A DNA stretch of 64,000 bases from Lachnospiraceae bacterium (lineage in GTDB: Bacteria; Bacillota; Clostridia; Lachnospirales; Lachnospiraceae): assembly GCA_017503735.1 (NCBI GenBank), contig JAFVSN010000004.1, forward strand, positions 1 to 64,000, given 5' to 3'. The notes beneath the pieces are model-generated. The model did not search any database and was not told where the DNA came from. It was given only the letters and a program-made list of their open reading frames with translations. Positions 16,881-26,586 of this stretch are shown here, piece after piece. A program made the position numbers and the translations under genes. Within the stretch, counting starts at the first letter, position 1; each line of letters begins with the position of its first letter.

Positions 16881-19247
16881 TTACTCTGTTACCAGTTCTC
16901 TTACCTCTACCTTCTTTACCTTTTTCGCCGCAAAATATGCAAACACAAAGAAGCTTCCGGTCACCACCGCAATCGGCACTGCCACTGCCGCCACAGAAAA
17001 ATCAAATACTACATTGGTCAAACCGATAGCACCAAGCAGCAGTCCCAAAAGCTTTTCCGAAAACAGTATACTGCAAAGAATACCGATTCCGGAACCGAGG
17101 AGAGCAACAAAGGCAAATCGCAGGGCAAACCCGGTTCGTAGCTTTCCTGAGGAAAAACCGATTGCCTTAAATACACCGATATCCGTGCGTTCCTGTAAAA
17201 AGGACCTGGTACAAACCATCCGAACCACCACAAAGGCAAACAACAAAGAAAAACCGTAAATAATCGCCTTAAGTGCCGTCACAATCGCCCCGAATTGTTC
17301 CTCTACAGGATTTTCATCTTCTGCGTACACTCTCTTTGCTAAGGTATCCCCGAATCGTTCCGTTAATGCTTGTTCAATCTCCTCCGCCTGTTCTCTGCTC
17401 TCTAACAGGTAATAACGTTGTCCCCACCCGGAAGACGGATGCAAATCCTTTACTCCCGCAAAGCTCATGCCGAAGCAGGCTCCACTGTCGCTTCCGGACT
17501 GATAGATACCGGACACTAAAAACGTCTTTTTCGTCTCTCCGTAGACCACCTCTACTTCATCGCCCATGGAAATCTCCAGCATATCCGCAACAAGCTCGGT
17601 TATCACCAACTCGTTTTCATAAAGAGGTACTCTTCCCTTTTTCATTCCCGGAATCCCTTCCGGATTTTCATAGGCTTCCAAATACAGGTTTTCTCCGTTT
17701 AAGGAAGCATAGCAATTAAACAACGCATTTTCCTGTACAATTTCGGAGTGTCCTGCAATAATCTCACGCACCTCATTCCAACCATCCCAGTCCTCCAAAA
17801 TATCATGCTCTTCATTTCCCACTGCCACATCCGGCGTTATCATCCCCATTGCCTCCAATGCCTTGGTAGAAGACATAAGATTTCCAATCAGATGAATCGT
17901 CACCATGGAGAAGGTCAGAATTCCCACAATAAACAGCGTCCCGATATAACGCTTTCCCGCCGAGGTTAACTGTCGAAGGGAAAGACTTGCAGATAAAACC
18001 CTCTTTGAAACCGGCAAATTGAACCGGCTGTCAAAATATATCTCTGCCTGACCTCCGGAAATTGCCCGTACCGGAGAAATTTTTGCTACCTTTGCGGTTT
18101 TCCACAAAACAAGCAGCACCGAGAGCAACAAAAGTCCAAAGGTCAGCAACAAACTCATCCCCACGGAAAGACCACGTTCCGGCAAAATAGCCGTAATGCT
18201 TTGACAAAGCCTGCTGATCCACCGTTCCATCGGAATCGCTATCAAAACACCTGCAAAAACACCTGCAAACTGTGACAGAAGGTACTGAAGCATCAATACC
18301 AGACGAAGCTTTCCTTCCGTAAAGCCCTGGGATTTTAAAACACCCAAAGTCACATATTCCATCTCAATCTCCGTACTGATACTGTGACTCATTACAATTA
18401 ACACAATCACATATAAGAGCACCAGAAACACACTTACGATATTCATAATCATAGATGTCATCAATGTGGTGTAGTTCAGTGTTTGTTCCTTATTCAGGGT
18501 TCCCATGGCTGCACTGATAAGACCTGTTTCCAGATTTAATTCCCGTTGAAATTTCATAACAGAAAGCTCGTTGTTTTCTGCCTGTTCCACATAAACCGAC
18601 GTGTAATCCACCCGCGCTCCGGTTTCTGCTTCCAAAGGCTTACACGCTTCATAGAGCCTGTCATAGTCAGCTTTGCTGATAAACACCTTTTTCCAACCGA
18701 TATTAAATGCGCCTTGTACCGCCTCCTGCACAAAACCCTTAATCAGAAACGACGCTTCCTGTCCATGTAAAAACTCCACAGTAATCAAATCTCCCACCTG
18801 ACAGGACAGTCTGGACTTCAATCCGTAAGGCAGGTAAATTTCCCCCTCAGAAAGAGGCGGGATTTCCTCTTCCAGTTCATCAAAGGATGAAGAAAACAGC
18901 TTCACATACTCCGGAAGCTCCATAAAAAAATAATTGCTTCCATCTGCTCGTTCTCCCACCTTTGCGCCATAGGTCCTAAGTGCTTTTGCATACTCCACAT
19001 TCTCTACAAGCGCACTCTGCTCCACGGATTCTCTTAACGCATCGGTCAGCTTTTCCGTTTCCATATAAATACTGATTTCTCCGCATTCTGCCTCCTCATA
19101 GGCCTGTACAAGAGAAGTCTCGTAATTCTTCCGTACACTGAACATAGCGGTCAGGAGTGATACCACAATCGCCGTCAACAATAACACACTGATACAGGTA
19201 CTTTTTTTCTTTTTTATATTTGCTTTTACTAATGATAAAATCTCCAT
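16881..19247 (-). CDS. FtsX-type ABC transporter permease (MacB-like)
   Basis: Protein of 788 residues with two FtsX-like halves. The N-terminal span (CISVLLLTAIVVSLLTAMF) is followed by a large outer region, then three spans near residues 250-390 (IVSVFLVLLYVIVLIVMSHS, GVFAGVLIAIPME, LLTFGLLLLSVLLVLW), another span and outer loop, and three C-terminal spans. The ATPase gene begins upstream and ends eight bases before this start. Such single large permeases act in antimicrobial-peptide resistance, lipoprotein handling or cell-envelope sensing. The adjacent histidine kinase and response regulator support a peptide-resistance or envelope-stress module. Only weak ribosome signals precede the ATG. 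Confidence 0.85.
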   Translation of the reverse strand: MEILSLVKANIKKKKSTCISVLLLTAIVVSLLTAMFSVRKNYETSLVQAYEEAECGEISIYMETEKLTDALRESVEQSALVENVEYAKALRTYGAKVGERADGSNYFFMELPEYVKLFSSSFDELEEEIPPLSEGEIYLPYGLKSRLSCQVGDLITVEFLHGQEASFLIKGFVQEAVQGAFNIGWKKVFISKADYDRLYEACKPLEAETGARVDYTSVYVEQAENNELSVMKFQRELNLETGLISAAMGTLNKEQTLNYTTLMTSMIMNIVSVFLVLLYVIVLIVMSHSISTEIEMEYVTLGVLKSQGFTEGKLRLVLMLQYLLSQFAGVFAGVLIAIPMERWISRLCQSITAILPERGLSVGMSLLLTFGLLLLSVLLVLWKTAKVAKISPVRAISGGQAEIYFDSRFNLPVSKRVLSASLSLRQLTSAGKRYIGTLFIVGILTFSMVTIHLIGNLMSSTKALEAMGMITPDVAVGNEEHDILEDWDGWNEVREIIAGHSEIVQENALFNCYASLNGENLYLEAYENPEGIPGMKKGRVPLYENELVITELVADMLEISMGDEVEVVYGETKKTFLVSGIYQSGSDSGACFGMSFAGVKDLHPSSGWGQRYYLLESREQAEEIEQALTERFGDTLAKRVYAEDENPVEEQFGAIVTALKAIIYGFSLLFAFVVVRMVCTRSFLQERTDIGVFKAIGFSSGKLRTGFALRFAFVALLGSGIGILCSILFSEKLLGLLLGAIGLTNVVFDFSVAAVAVPIAVVTGSFFVFAYFAAKKVKKVEVRELVTE

Positions 19248-19254
19248 GCCGCAC

Positions 19255-20016
19255 CTACCATTTCATAGAGGAAAGCCAAGCATTCACCTGTGTTTCCCGG
19301 CTCTTTTCCTCATTGGAATCATAGATTGGCAAAGAAAGCTCTCCGATAATCTTACCGTCCTCTAAGTATAACAGTCTTGTGGCACGAAGTGCGGCACGCA
19401 TATCATGGGTAACCATAACAATGCTTTGTCCGTCCCTGTTCAAATCCGTCAACAATCCCAATACCTCTGTTGTATTCTTTCGGTTTAGGGCACCGGTAGG
19501 CTCGTCCGCAAACAACACCCGAGGCTCATTGACCACCGCACGGGCAATTGCACAACGCTGTTGCTCTCCGCCGGATACTTGGGACGGCAAATGCGTCTTT
19601 ACCTCTGTGATTCCCATACGGGCAAGGAGCATTTCCGTCCGTTCTCTCACCTGTGCAGACGTTTTCTCTTTATTTAAATAACCGGATACGGCAATATTCT
19701 CAAACAAAGACAAATTGCTCACCAGATGCATTTGCTGAAAAATAAAGCCGAAGTCCGTATGACGAAGCTTTGCAAGTTCCTTTTCCTTCATGGTAACAAG
19801 ATTCTTTTCCTGATACAATACCGTCCCTGCCGTAGCACGGTCCATACCGCTTAATGCATACAAAAGTGTAGATTTACCGGAACCGGAGGCTCCCATAATC
19901 ACCGTAAAATCTCCTTCATACACCTTCAAATCCACATGGGACAATACATGGTTTTGTCCGCCGTTGTGTGCAAAGCTTTTACAAACTCCCTTTGCCTCTA
20001 AAATCGTAGTTTTCAT
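19255..20016 (-). CDS. ABC transporter ATPase (LolD/MacB-type)
   Basis: Protein of 253 residues. Walker A GASGSGKST, the Q-loop FGFIFQQMHL, signature VSGGEQQRCAIARAVV and Walker B RVLFADEPTGALNRK are all present, in the pattern of LolD/MacB ATPases paired with FtsX-type permeases. AAAGGAG precedes the ATG. It lies directly upstream of the 788-residue permease, 63 bases after the kinase gene, so the four genes read kinase pair then transporter on one strand. It powers the neighbouring permease. The last 30 residues are a short extension. Confidence 0.92.
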   Translation of the reverse strand: MKTTILEAKGVCKSFAHNGGQNHVLSHVDLKVYEGDFTVIMGASGSGKSTLLYALSGMDRATAGTVLYQEKNLVTMKEKELAKLRHTDFGFIFQQMHLVSNLSLFENIAVSGYLNKEKTSAQVRERTEMLLARMGITEVKTHLPSQVSGGEQQRCAIARAVVNEPRVLFADEPTGALNRKNTTEVLGLLTDLNRDGQSIVMVTHDMRAALRATRLLYLEDGKIIGELSLPIYDSNEEKSRETQVNAWLSSMKW

Positions 20017-20079
20017 ACGTTACACTCCTTTTTTCGATATTCTGTACTACAGCCTACCAAAAAAGATATTAAGAAGTCC

Positions 20080-21225
20080 TTAAGATAAAACTCTTATTAC
20101 CGGTAATGTCAAAATAATTTCCTGTCCGTCCTTATGCTTTTGCAACCGCACGATCCCGTTAAGCTGCTCCATCACGTATTTTACAATATACAAGCCAAGC
20201 CCCGAGCCCTGCTCACTGCCGCAATTTTTTCCCCGGTAAAACTTATCGAAAATAAACGGAATATCTTCATCCGGAATCCCCGGCCCGAAATCGCGAAAAT
20301 GAAGCTCTGCCTGCTTACCGGACCGCACCACAGATACTTCCAATTCTGTTTTCGCATACTTTCTTGCATTATTTACAATATTTTCGATGACCTGGGTCAA
20401 CCGGTTCTTATCCGCCGATACCATCACCCCGGACACCGTTTCCAAAAGACGGATATCCTGTCGTTCCACAGAAAGCTCCTCAAGAACAGACACAACAAAG
20501 CCGCCAAGTTCCAATTCCTCCGGATACAGTTTTAATTTATCCAAATCAGACAAGGAGTGCAAAAATAAGTCGTTAGTCAAGTTTGCCACCTCGTCACACT
20601 TTTTCATAATCACACTGCTGTACTTTGCACGTTTTTCCGGACCGCTGTCTAAATTTGCCTCCAAGCCTTCCGCATAGGCGCGGATGGATGCAATCGGCGT
20701 CTTAATATCGTGGGAAAGGGTTGCCAAAACCGTTTTATTATTCTCAATAGCCTCCTTCTCACAAGCCCGTGCCTTTGTAATCTCTCTCCGCATACTGTCA
20801 AAGGCCCATGTAAACGCTCCAAAATAATTGGAGCGTTCAAAGTCAATCGGCACCTCAAAATTTCCCTTTGCGATTTGCTCCGCAAAGCCTTTCATCTTGT
20901 CAAAGGGACGTAAAATCGCGAAATATACATATCCAAATACCACAAACAGGAACAAAACACAAATTCCGCATAAAAGAAGTAAGGACCGGTTTTGATACAC
21001 CGTCTCTTCCACATCTCGTAATTCCTCCTGTAGCAAATCCGCCTTTTCAAAAAAGGCAGTTTCCTCCCCGGAACGTACCAACTGCTCCAGTTCGTTGATT
21101 GCCACGACCTGTCCTTTCCTTTCCTCTGCGGAAACATTCCGGCATCCCGTATACCAAAGAACTCCGGTTATGACAAGAATCACGATAGCAAATAAAACCG
21201 TAATCCCGATGACTCGTTTCTTCAT
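20080..21225 (-). CDS. Sensor histidine kinase of the ABC transporter module
   Basis: Protein of 381 residues. An N-terminal span (VIGITVLFAIVILVITGVLW), about 60 extracellular residues, a second span (LLLLCGICVLFLFVVFGYV), a HAMP-like linker, then HisKA with the phosphoacceptor His in LATLSHDIKTPIASIRAYA. The ATPase domain has N-box VIENIVNNARKYA and DFGPGIPDEDIPFIFDKF. The start ATG overlaps the regulator stop by four bases, so the two are translationally coupled. The small sensor region suits kinases that read signals through a partner transporter, here the FtsX-type ABC system downstream, but direct sensing is also possible. Confidence 0.9.
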   Translation of the reverse strand: MKKRVIGITVLFAIVILVITGVLWYTGCRNVSAEERKGQVVAINELEQLVRSGEETAFFEKADLLQEELRDVEETVYQNRSLLLLCGICVLFLFVVFGYVYFAILRPFDKMKGFAEQIAKGNFEVPIDFERSNYFGAFTWAFDSMRREITKARACEKEAIENNKTVLATLSHDIKTPIASIRAYAEGLEANLDSGPEKRAKYSSVIMKKCDEVANLTNDLFLHSLSDLDKLKLYPEELELGGFVVSVLEELSVERQDIRLLETVSGVMVSADKNRLTQVIENIVNNARKYAKTELEVSVVRSGKQAELHFRDFGPGIPDEDIPFIFDKFYRGKNCGSEQGSGLGLYIVKYVMEQLNGIVRLQKHKDGQEIILTLPVIRVLS

Positions 21226-21917
21226 TCGCCTACCTCCAGCATATACCCGACCTTAAACACCGTTTTTATAAAACAAGGGCTCGCCGGATTCTCCTCCAGC
21301 TTTTCCCGCAGCCACCGGATATGTACCGTAAGTGTGGACGGTTCCACTGTGGTAAATGCTCCCCACACTGCAGAAAGCAGCGTCTCCTTCGTCACCGCTG
21401 TATTCGGATGCTCGCACAGATACGAAAGCAAATCAAACTCCCGTAACGATAAGGACACCTCTGTTCCGTTTCTTGTTACCGTTCGAGCCGTAAGATTTAC
21501 CTCCACAGTTCCGAACCTTACTTTTCTTTCTTCCTCCGAAAAACCATAGGTCCGTCGCATCAGGGCATTGACACGGGAAAGCAGTTCTTTCATGGAATAG
21601 GGCTTCGGCAAATAATCATCTCCGCCGATATCAAACCCCGTAACCCGGTCATCCTCACCGGTTCTTGCACTGGCAAAAATCACCGGCACGGTAGATACCT
21701 TCCGAAGTTCCGTACAAAGTTCAAAACCTGTCTCATCCGGTAAATTGATATCCAGTAAAAGTAAGTGAAACATTTCCTTCGAAAGCAAAGCAAACGCTTC
21801 CTCTCCCGTTGTCGCACAGGTTACCGCATAACCATAGCTTGAAAGCATTTCAGAAATAATAAAGGACAAATCCTCATCGTCATCTATCATCAGGATTTTT
21901 CTTTTCTCATTGTTCAT
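21222..21917 (-). CDS. OmpR-family response regulator
   Basis: Protein of 231 residues from the ATG at 21917 (MNNEKRKILMIDDDEDLSF); a longer reading has no support. Receiver domain with acidic pocket DDDED, phospho-acceptor Asp in LLLLDINLPDETGF, and Lys in LPKPYSMKELL. The winged helix is present at the C-terminus (SLREFDLLSYLCEHPNTAVT, then VHIRWLREKLEENP). It is first in the run that continues with the kinase and the ABC transporter, so it most likely controls that transporter. No direct operator is identifiable upstream. Confidence 0.92.
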   Translation of the reverse strand: MNNEKRKILMIDDDEDLSFIISEMLSSYGYAVTCATTGEEAFALLSKEMFHLLLLDINLPDETGFELCTELRKVSTVPVIFASARTGEDDRVTGFDIGGDDYLPKPYSMKELLSRVNALMRRTYGFSEEERKVRFGTVEVNLTARTVTRNGTEVSLSLREFDLLSYLCEHPNTAVTKETLLSAVWGAFTTVEPSTLTVHIRWLREKLEENPASPCFIKTVFKVGYMLEVGE

Positions 21918-21987
21918 ACACCTCGCCTGCCTCCTTCCGGTTGTCTTCCCTCTTCTACCTATCACTTACTCTTGGTTTTCTCCAAGG

Positions 21988-22476
21988 TTACAAATACCAA
22001 TCTAGCATCTCCCGGTACACATACCGATGCATGGTTCGTTCCGCCACCATACGGTCCATTTTCTCTATGGACATCCACTCTGCCGCTGCCACCTCACATT
22101 CCTGTAACGTCAACTCCTCTGCCGGAATGTCCTTCCGCAACAAATACACATAGCAGAACGCATCTTTTCTCCGCACCATAAGACAATACTGCAATTCCTC
22201 TGCCGACACCGTAATCCCAAGTTCCTCGGAAAGCTCCCGCACTGCGGTGGTAAGCGGGGCTTCTCCTGCCTGTACGGAGCCTCCCGTAGTTGCCCACTCT
22301 CCCGGACAGTTGTCTACATTGTCACTGCGCTTTTGCAGTAACAACTCACCCTTACTGTTTTGTATCCAAATATGTACTACCTTATGAAAACACCCTTCCG
22401 GAACCTCTGTCCCTCGAAGATGTTTTTCTCCCGTTTTTCGTCCCGCTCCGTCATACAAGTCCCAGTATTCTGCCAT
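21988..22476 (-). CDS. NUDIX hydrolase (isopentenyl-diphosphate-isomerase-like NUDIX group)
   Basis: Protein of 162 residues from the ATG at 22476 (GGAGG six bases upstream). The NUDIX box GGSVQAGEAPLTTAVRELSE plus ELGI is intact. The opening WDLYDGAGRKTGEKHLRGTE and FHKVVHIWIQN match the YfcD-type group that hydrolyses nucleotide or isoprenoid diphosphates. It is monocistronic on the minus strand, between thrS and the two-component genes. Substrate cannot be inferred from the box alone. Confidence 0.85.
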   Translation of the reverse strand: MAEYWDLYDGAGRKTGEKHLRGTEVPEGCFHKVVHIWIQNSKGELLLQKRSDNVDNCPGEWATTGGSVQAGEAPLTTAVRELSEELGITVSAEELQYCLMVRRKDAFCYVYLLRKDIPAEELTLQECEVAAAEWMSIEKMDRMVAERTMHRYVYREMLDWYL

Positions 22477-22549
22477 CTTTCGCCTCCACATATCACATAA
22501 GGCTGTCCTGCCGATTCCGGGTAGGACAGCCTGTCTGCTGCTTTTCTTC

Positions 22550-24514
22550 TTACTTATTCTCTTCCTTTACCTCAATCTTGCGAATTTCCTTGGTACGGAT
22601 TTCCTCGCAAATTGCGGAAATAAACTCAGCCAAAGGCTTCTGTCCTTCGTCACCGAGGTAACGGCTTCTTACGGAAACAACGCCCTCTTCCTCTTCCTTC
22701 TGTCCTACGACTAACATATACGGAACACGGGCAAGTCTGGTCTCGCGAATCTTGTAACCGATTTTCTCCGCTCTGTCATCCATTTCTGCGGAAATGCCGT
22801 TCTTACGAAGCTCCTTTAATACCTTCTCCGCATAGTCGTTGTACTTTTCGGAAATCGGAAGTACACGCACCTGCTCCGGACACAACCAGGTCGGGAACAA
22901 ACCTGCATACTTCTCAATGAGCCATGCCAGGGTTCTCTCGTAGCAACCCATACTGGTTCTGTGGATAATATACGGACGAACCTTATCACCGTTCTGGTCG
23001 ATGTAGTACATATCGAACTGCTCCGCAAGGAGCGCATCCCACTGAATGGTAATCATGGTATCTTCCTTACCATATACGTTCTTTGCCTGAATATCAATCT
23101 TCGGACCGTAGAAAGCAGCTTCGCCGATACCTTCAATAAACTCGATACCAAGCTCGTTGAGTACATCACGGATATGCTGTTCTGTCTCGTTCCAAACTTC
23201 TGCGGAACCTTCGTACTTCTCCGGGTTCTCCGGGTCCCAACGGGACAGACGATAGGTCACATCCTCTTCCACGCCAAGGGTCTTTAAGCAGTACTGCGCA
23301 AGCGCGATACAATTCTTAAACTCTTCTACCATCTGATCCGGACGTACAATCAAATGTCCCTCGGAAATAGTAAACTGACGAACTCTGGTCAAACCGTGCA
23401 TTTCACCGGAATCCTCATTACGGAACAAAGTAGAAGTCTCACCGTAACGAAGCGGAAGATCCTTATAGGACTTCTGGCTGTTCTTGTATACATAGTACTG
23501 GAACGGACAAGTCATCGGACGAAGTGCAAACACTTCCTTATCCTTCTTCTCGTCACCCATCACGAACATACCGTCCATGTAGTGATCCCAGTGACCGGAA
23601 ATCTTGTACAAATCGCTCTTTGCCATTAACGGAGTCTTGGTACGAATGTAGCCCCACTCGTTATCCTCCAAGTCTTCAATCCAACGCTGTAATCTCTGAA
23701 TCATCTTCGCACCCTTTGGCATGAGGAGCGGCAAGCCCTGACCGATAACATCAACGGTGGTAAAAAGTTCCATCTCACGTCCAAGCTTATTGTGGTCACG
23801 CTTCTTAATATCCTCTAAATGAGCCAGATATTCATCCAAATCCGCATTCTTCGTAAATGCCGTACCGTAAATACGGGTTAACATCTTATTCTTCTCACTA
23901 CCTCTCCAGTACGCACCGGAGGAAGAAATCAGCTTAATTGCCTTAATACCCTTGGTGCTCATTAAGTGCGGGCCTGCACACAGATCTACAAACTCGCCCT
24001 GGGAATAGAAAGAAATCTCCGCATCCTCCGGAAGATCCTGAATCAGTTCTACCTTGTACGGCTCACCCTTTTCTTCCATAAACTTGATAGCCTCGGCACG
24101 CGGCAAGGTATAGCGGGTCAACTCCGCGCCTTCCTTGATAATCTTCTTCATCTCTGCCTCTAACGCATCAAGAGCTTCACGATCAAACGGCGGACAGTCA
24201 AAGTCATAATAAAAACCGGTATCAATGGACGGTCCGATGGCACACTTTGCCTCCGGATACAACCTCTTTACCGCCTCTGCAAGAACATGAGACGCGGTAT
24301 GACGGTAGGCAGCTTTACCTGCATCATCGTTAAAGGTCAAAATACTCAACTCGGAATCCTCTTCCACAACGGTTCGTAAATCAACAACCTTCCCGTTCAA
24401 CTCAGCGGCACATGCCATTCTGGCAAGACCTTCGCTGATATCCTTGGCAATATCAATAATGGACATTGCAGATGCATACTCCTTCACGGAGCCGTCTTTT
24501 AACGTAATTTTCAT
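22550..24514 (-). CDS. thrS: Threonyl-tRNA synthetase
   Basis: Protein of 654 residues. Start is the ATG at 24514 (AAGGAG eight bases upstream); an earlier in-frame TTG lies inside that ribosome site. Domains in order: TGS at 1-65 (MKITLKDGSVKEYASAM), editing domain with HTASHVLAEAVKRLYPEA, class II core with the zinc site and motif 2 (TCPFQYYVYKNSQKSYKDLP, LRYGETSTLFRNEDSG), motif 3 (HRTSMGCYERTLAWLIE), and the anticodon-binding end. It charges tRNA-Thr. Expression is set by a T-box leader read from a consensus promoter. A 325-base palindromic region separates the leader terminator from the start. Confidence 0.97.
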   Translation of the reverse strand: MKITLKDGSVKEYASAMSIIDIAKDISEGLARMACAAELNGKVVDLRTVVEEDSELSILTFNDDAGKAAYRHTASHVLAEAVKRLYPEAKCAIGPSIDTGFYYDFDCPPFDREALDALEAEMKKIIKEGAELTRYTLPRAEAIKFMEEKGEPYKVELIQDLPEDAEISFYSQGEFVDLCAGPHLMSTKGIKAIKLISSSGAYWRGSEKNKMLTRIYGTAFTKNADLDEYLAHLEDIKKRDHNKLGREMELFTTVDVIGQGLPLLMPKGAKMIQRLQRWIEDLEDNEWGYIRTKTPLMAKSDLYKISGHWDHYMDGMFVMGDEKKDKEVFALRPMTCPFQYYVYKNSQKSYKDLPLRYGETSTLFRNEDSGEMHGLTRVRQFTISEGHLIVRPDQMVEEFKNCIALAQYCLKTLGVEEDVTYRLSRWDPENPEKYEGSAEVWNETEQHIRDVLNELGIEFIEGIGEAAFYGPKIDIQAKNVYGKEDTMITIQWDALLAEQFDMYYIDQNGDKVRPYIIHRTSMGCYERTLAWLIEKYAGLFPTWLCPEQVRVLPISEKYNDYAEKVLKELRKNGISAEMDDRAEKIGYKIRETRLARVPYMLVVGQKEEEEGVVSVRSRYLGDEGQKPLAEFISAICEEIRTKEIRKIEVKEENK

Positions 24515-24551
24515 GTCTAAAACTCCTTTCAACTATTCTAATCCTCTCTCT

Positions 24552-24876
24552 GAGGGACTTTCTCTTCCCTTTTCTTCTTCACCAGACAAGGCGCAAAATC
24601 GGTGCTTTTTACTTTTCCACACCTGTTTGCTCCACCATTTAACTGATTCTAAAAGGCAGGGTGCAAGATTTTCTAGTAGAGAACCATAAGGAAACGTCGG
24701 CACTTAGCGAGGTTCTTTCGAGCTTAGTGTCCGCTACGTTTCTGCATGAGCGAGAGCGGGTTCTCATAGAAAACTCTTGCGCCATGCCTTTGACACGCTT
24801 ACCGACCGGAGCAAACAAACCGAAATCCCTCAAAAGCACCGATTTGCGCCTCGCCGGAAAACATAGAAAGTCCCTC
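24552..24876. repeat. Long imperfect palindrome in the thrS leader
   Basis: A series of arms pairs about one centre near 24720: GAGGGACTTTCT (24552-24563) with 24865-24876; GGCGCAAAATCGGTGCTTTT (24590-24609) with 24832-24850; TGTTTGCTCC (24624-24633) with 24808-24817; and 24655-24684 with 24758-24788. Centre positions agree within a few bases. ORFs read on both strands here are palindrome artefacts. The outermost right arm is also the 3' half of the T-box terminator. It may be a decayed MITE-like element or a regulatory RNA fold. No flanking target duplication is evident. Confidence 0.75.
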
Positions 24877-25094
24877 TGCTACCAACGGTAACAAAGGGAC
24901 GATATCTCGCGGTTCCACCCTTCTTGAAAAGGAATCTCCTTTTCCGGCTTCATTCAGATGATAACGGAATCACCGTGGCGTATTAGGCCCGCTCCGAGGT
25001 GGTCTTCCACTGCTTCCCGTCGGACTGTTCTCAGCAAATACAATCCTCTCTGTGACATTTCACAATATACTTTCCTCATCAACGCTTTCACATG
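24860..25094 (-). promoter_or_regulatory. T-box riboswitch, threonine-specific
   Basis: Read on the minus strand, the leader contains the T-box AGGGTGGAACCGCGA (24907-24921) followed by a terminator hairpin pairing 24870-24878 with 24892-24900 and a T-rich tail. The specifier position, judged by its distance to TCGGAGC and by comparison with the tyrS leader, is ACC (25001-25003), a threonine codon. Uncharged tRNA-Thr should bind and let transcription continue into thrS. Confidence 0.93.
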
Positions 25095-25100
25095 TGAATA

Positions 25101-25128
25101 ATTATATCACTTAAAAATAAAATGTCAA
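25101..25128 (-). promoter_or_regulatory. thrS promoter
   Basis: Minus strand TTGACA (25123-25128) and TATAAT (25101-25106), both consensus, 16 bases apart, just before the T-box leader. Confidence 0.9.
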
Positions 25129-25163
25129 GCAAATCTATCCTGTATATTGTGAGAAAAAGCACT

Positions 25164-26573
25164 TCAACCCATTTCTCCCAAACGTTCCTCAAACTGTTCC
25201 ACCGGAAGCGGTTTGTCAAACAAGTAGCCCTGTGCCAGGTAACAGTTGTTTTCCTTTAAAAGTGTTACCTGCTCTACGGTTTCCACACCTTCTGCGATAC
25301 ATTCCAGACCAAGATTCTGAGCCATTCCGATAATATGCTTTAACATAACCTTTTTCTGTTCCTCATCAGCATCGTCTTCATTGCCCTCCGGTAGAAAACT
25401 CTTATCAATCTTCAACACCTTCCAAGGCATCTCACGAATCAAGTTCAACGATGAATATCCAACTCCGAAATCATCCACGGCCACGCTAAAGCCCTGCATG
25501 CGCAAGCCGGTTACAATATGCTTTAACTCCCGGAAATCCACATCCGTGGTAGTCTCCGTAAGTTCCAGCTCAATATACTCATGAGGCACTTCGTATTGAT
25601 CCACTATTTCCAAAACATGCTGCAATAAATCCACATCGCCCAGATGCACTCTTGATAAGTTAACCGACACACGGACCACCGGAATTCCGGCTTTTATCCA
25701 ACGACTGATATCACGGCATACATGCTCTAAAATATAGAAGTCCAGATCACAAATCATGTTACTTTGTTCCAATACCGGAATAAAACGAAACGGCATTATC
25801 ATCTCTCCGTCATGTTTCCAACGACAAAGTGCTTCGGCTCCGGTCAAACGATAATTCTTTAAGGTCACTTTCGGCTGATAGTATACCAAAAACTCTTCTT
25901 TTTCCAATGCTTCCTCAAATATGCTTTCCACCCATTTTTCGTTTTCTACCGCCTTTAACAAATTCTCATCAAAGAAAACGTACGGCACACGCCTTACGTG
26001 CTTTGCAATATTCCATGCCATACCGATCCGGTCCATAATCTCTTCCGGAATCTTTCCCTCTTGTATTTCATAATACCCGGCATGCGCACTTAACATTGCT
26101 CTTTTCTTTTGCTTATACCCTACTTCTATCATCGTTCCCGAAAGATATCCCATAACAAAGGAAAGCTTTTTTCTGCGAAACAGCATGGTAAAGGTATCGC
26201 CGTGAATCCGGCATACACAGCCGTCCTTCCCAAGACCTTTTTGTAATTTCACAATGAACTCATTTAAGATTTTCGTTCCGATTTCTCTACCGAACTGATG
26301 ATTTATCACAGAAAAACGCTTCAAATCAAACCGACATGCCGCATAATCGTCAATACATCCGGCTTCAATTGCCTCATCAATGCATTTAAAGAAATAATTC
26401 AAGCTGTAAACATCAATGGAATCCGCCCGGAAACTTATTTTATTTGCCATTTCTCTGATTTCATGCAAGTTTCTCAAAACAAGCTCATTTTCTTCCGGAA
26501 CCTGCTTCATAACGTCTTCCAGCCTGCTCATAAAATCATTTACCAGCGTTGCATAAGAATCGTTCTGTCTCAT
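25164..26573 (-). CDS. EAL-domain cyclic-di-GMP phosphodiesterase with degenerate GGDEF
   Basis: Protein of 469 residues. A helical N-terminus (about 1-70) precedes a decayed GGDEF domain, whose signature reads RIHGDTFTML, so it should not synthesise c-di-GMP. The EAL domain (about 215-460) keeps the key residues: AEALCRW (the EAL Glu), ELTETT, DDFGVGYSS, LKIDKSF and AEGVET. It is probably an active phosphodiesterase splitting c-di-GMP. No membrane spans. AAGGAG precedes the ATG. It starts 13 bases after the PocR-type protein gene and is surely co-transcribed, so its activity is probably coupled to that sensor. Confidence 0.9.
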   Translation of the reverse strand: MRQNDSYATLVNDFMSRLEDVMKQVPEENELVLRNLHEIREMANKISFRADSIDVYSLNYFFKCIDEAIEAGCIDDYAACRFDLKRFSVINHQFGREIGTKILNEFIVKLQKGLGKDGCVCRIHGDTFTMLFRRKKLSFVMGYLSGTMIEVGYKQKKRAMLSAHAGYYEIQEGKIPEEIMDRIGMAWNIAKHVRRVPYVFFDENLLKAVENEKWVESIFEEALEKEEFLVYYQPKVTLKNYRLTGAEALCRWKHDGEMIMPFRFIPVLEQSNMICDLDFYILEHVCRDISRWIKAGIPVVRVSVNLSRVHLGDVDLLQHVLEIVDQYEVPHEYIELELTETTTDVDFRELKHIVTGLRMQGFSVAVDDFGVGYSSLNLIREMPWKVLKIDKSFLPEGNEDDADEEQKKVMLKHIIGMAQNLGLECIAEGVETVEQVTLLKENNCYLAQGYLFDKPLPVEQFEERLGEMG

Positions 26574-26586
26574 ACTTTCGTTCTCC

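Noticed and set aside
24639-24891. Two overlapping open frames on opposite strands before thrS
   Set aside because: They exist because the region is a palindrome; neither has a ribosome site or domain.
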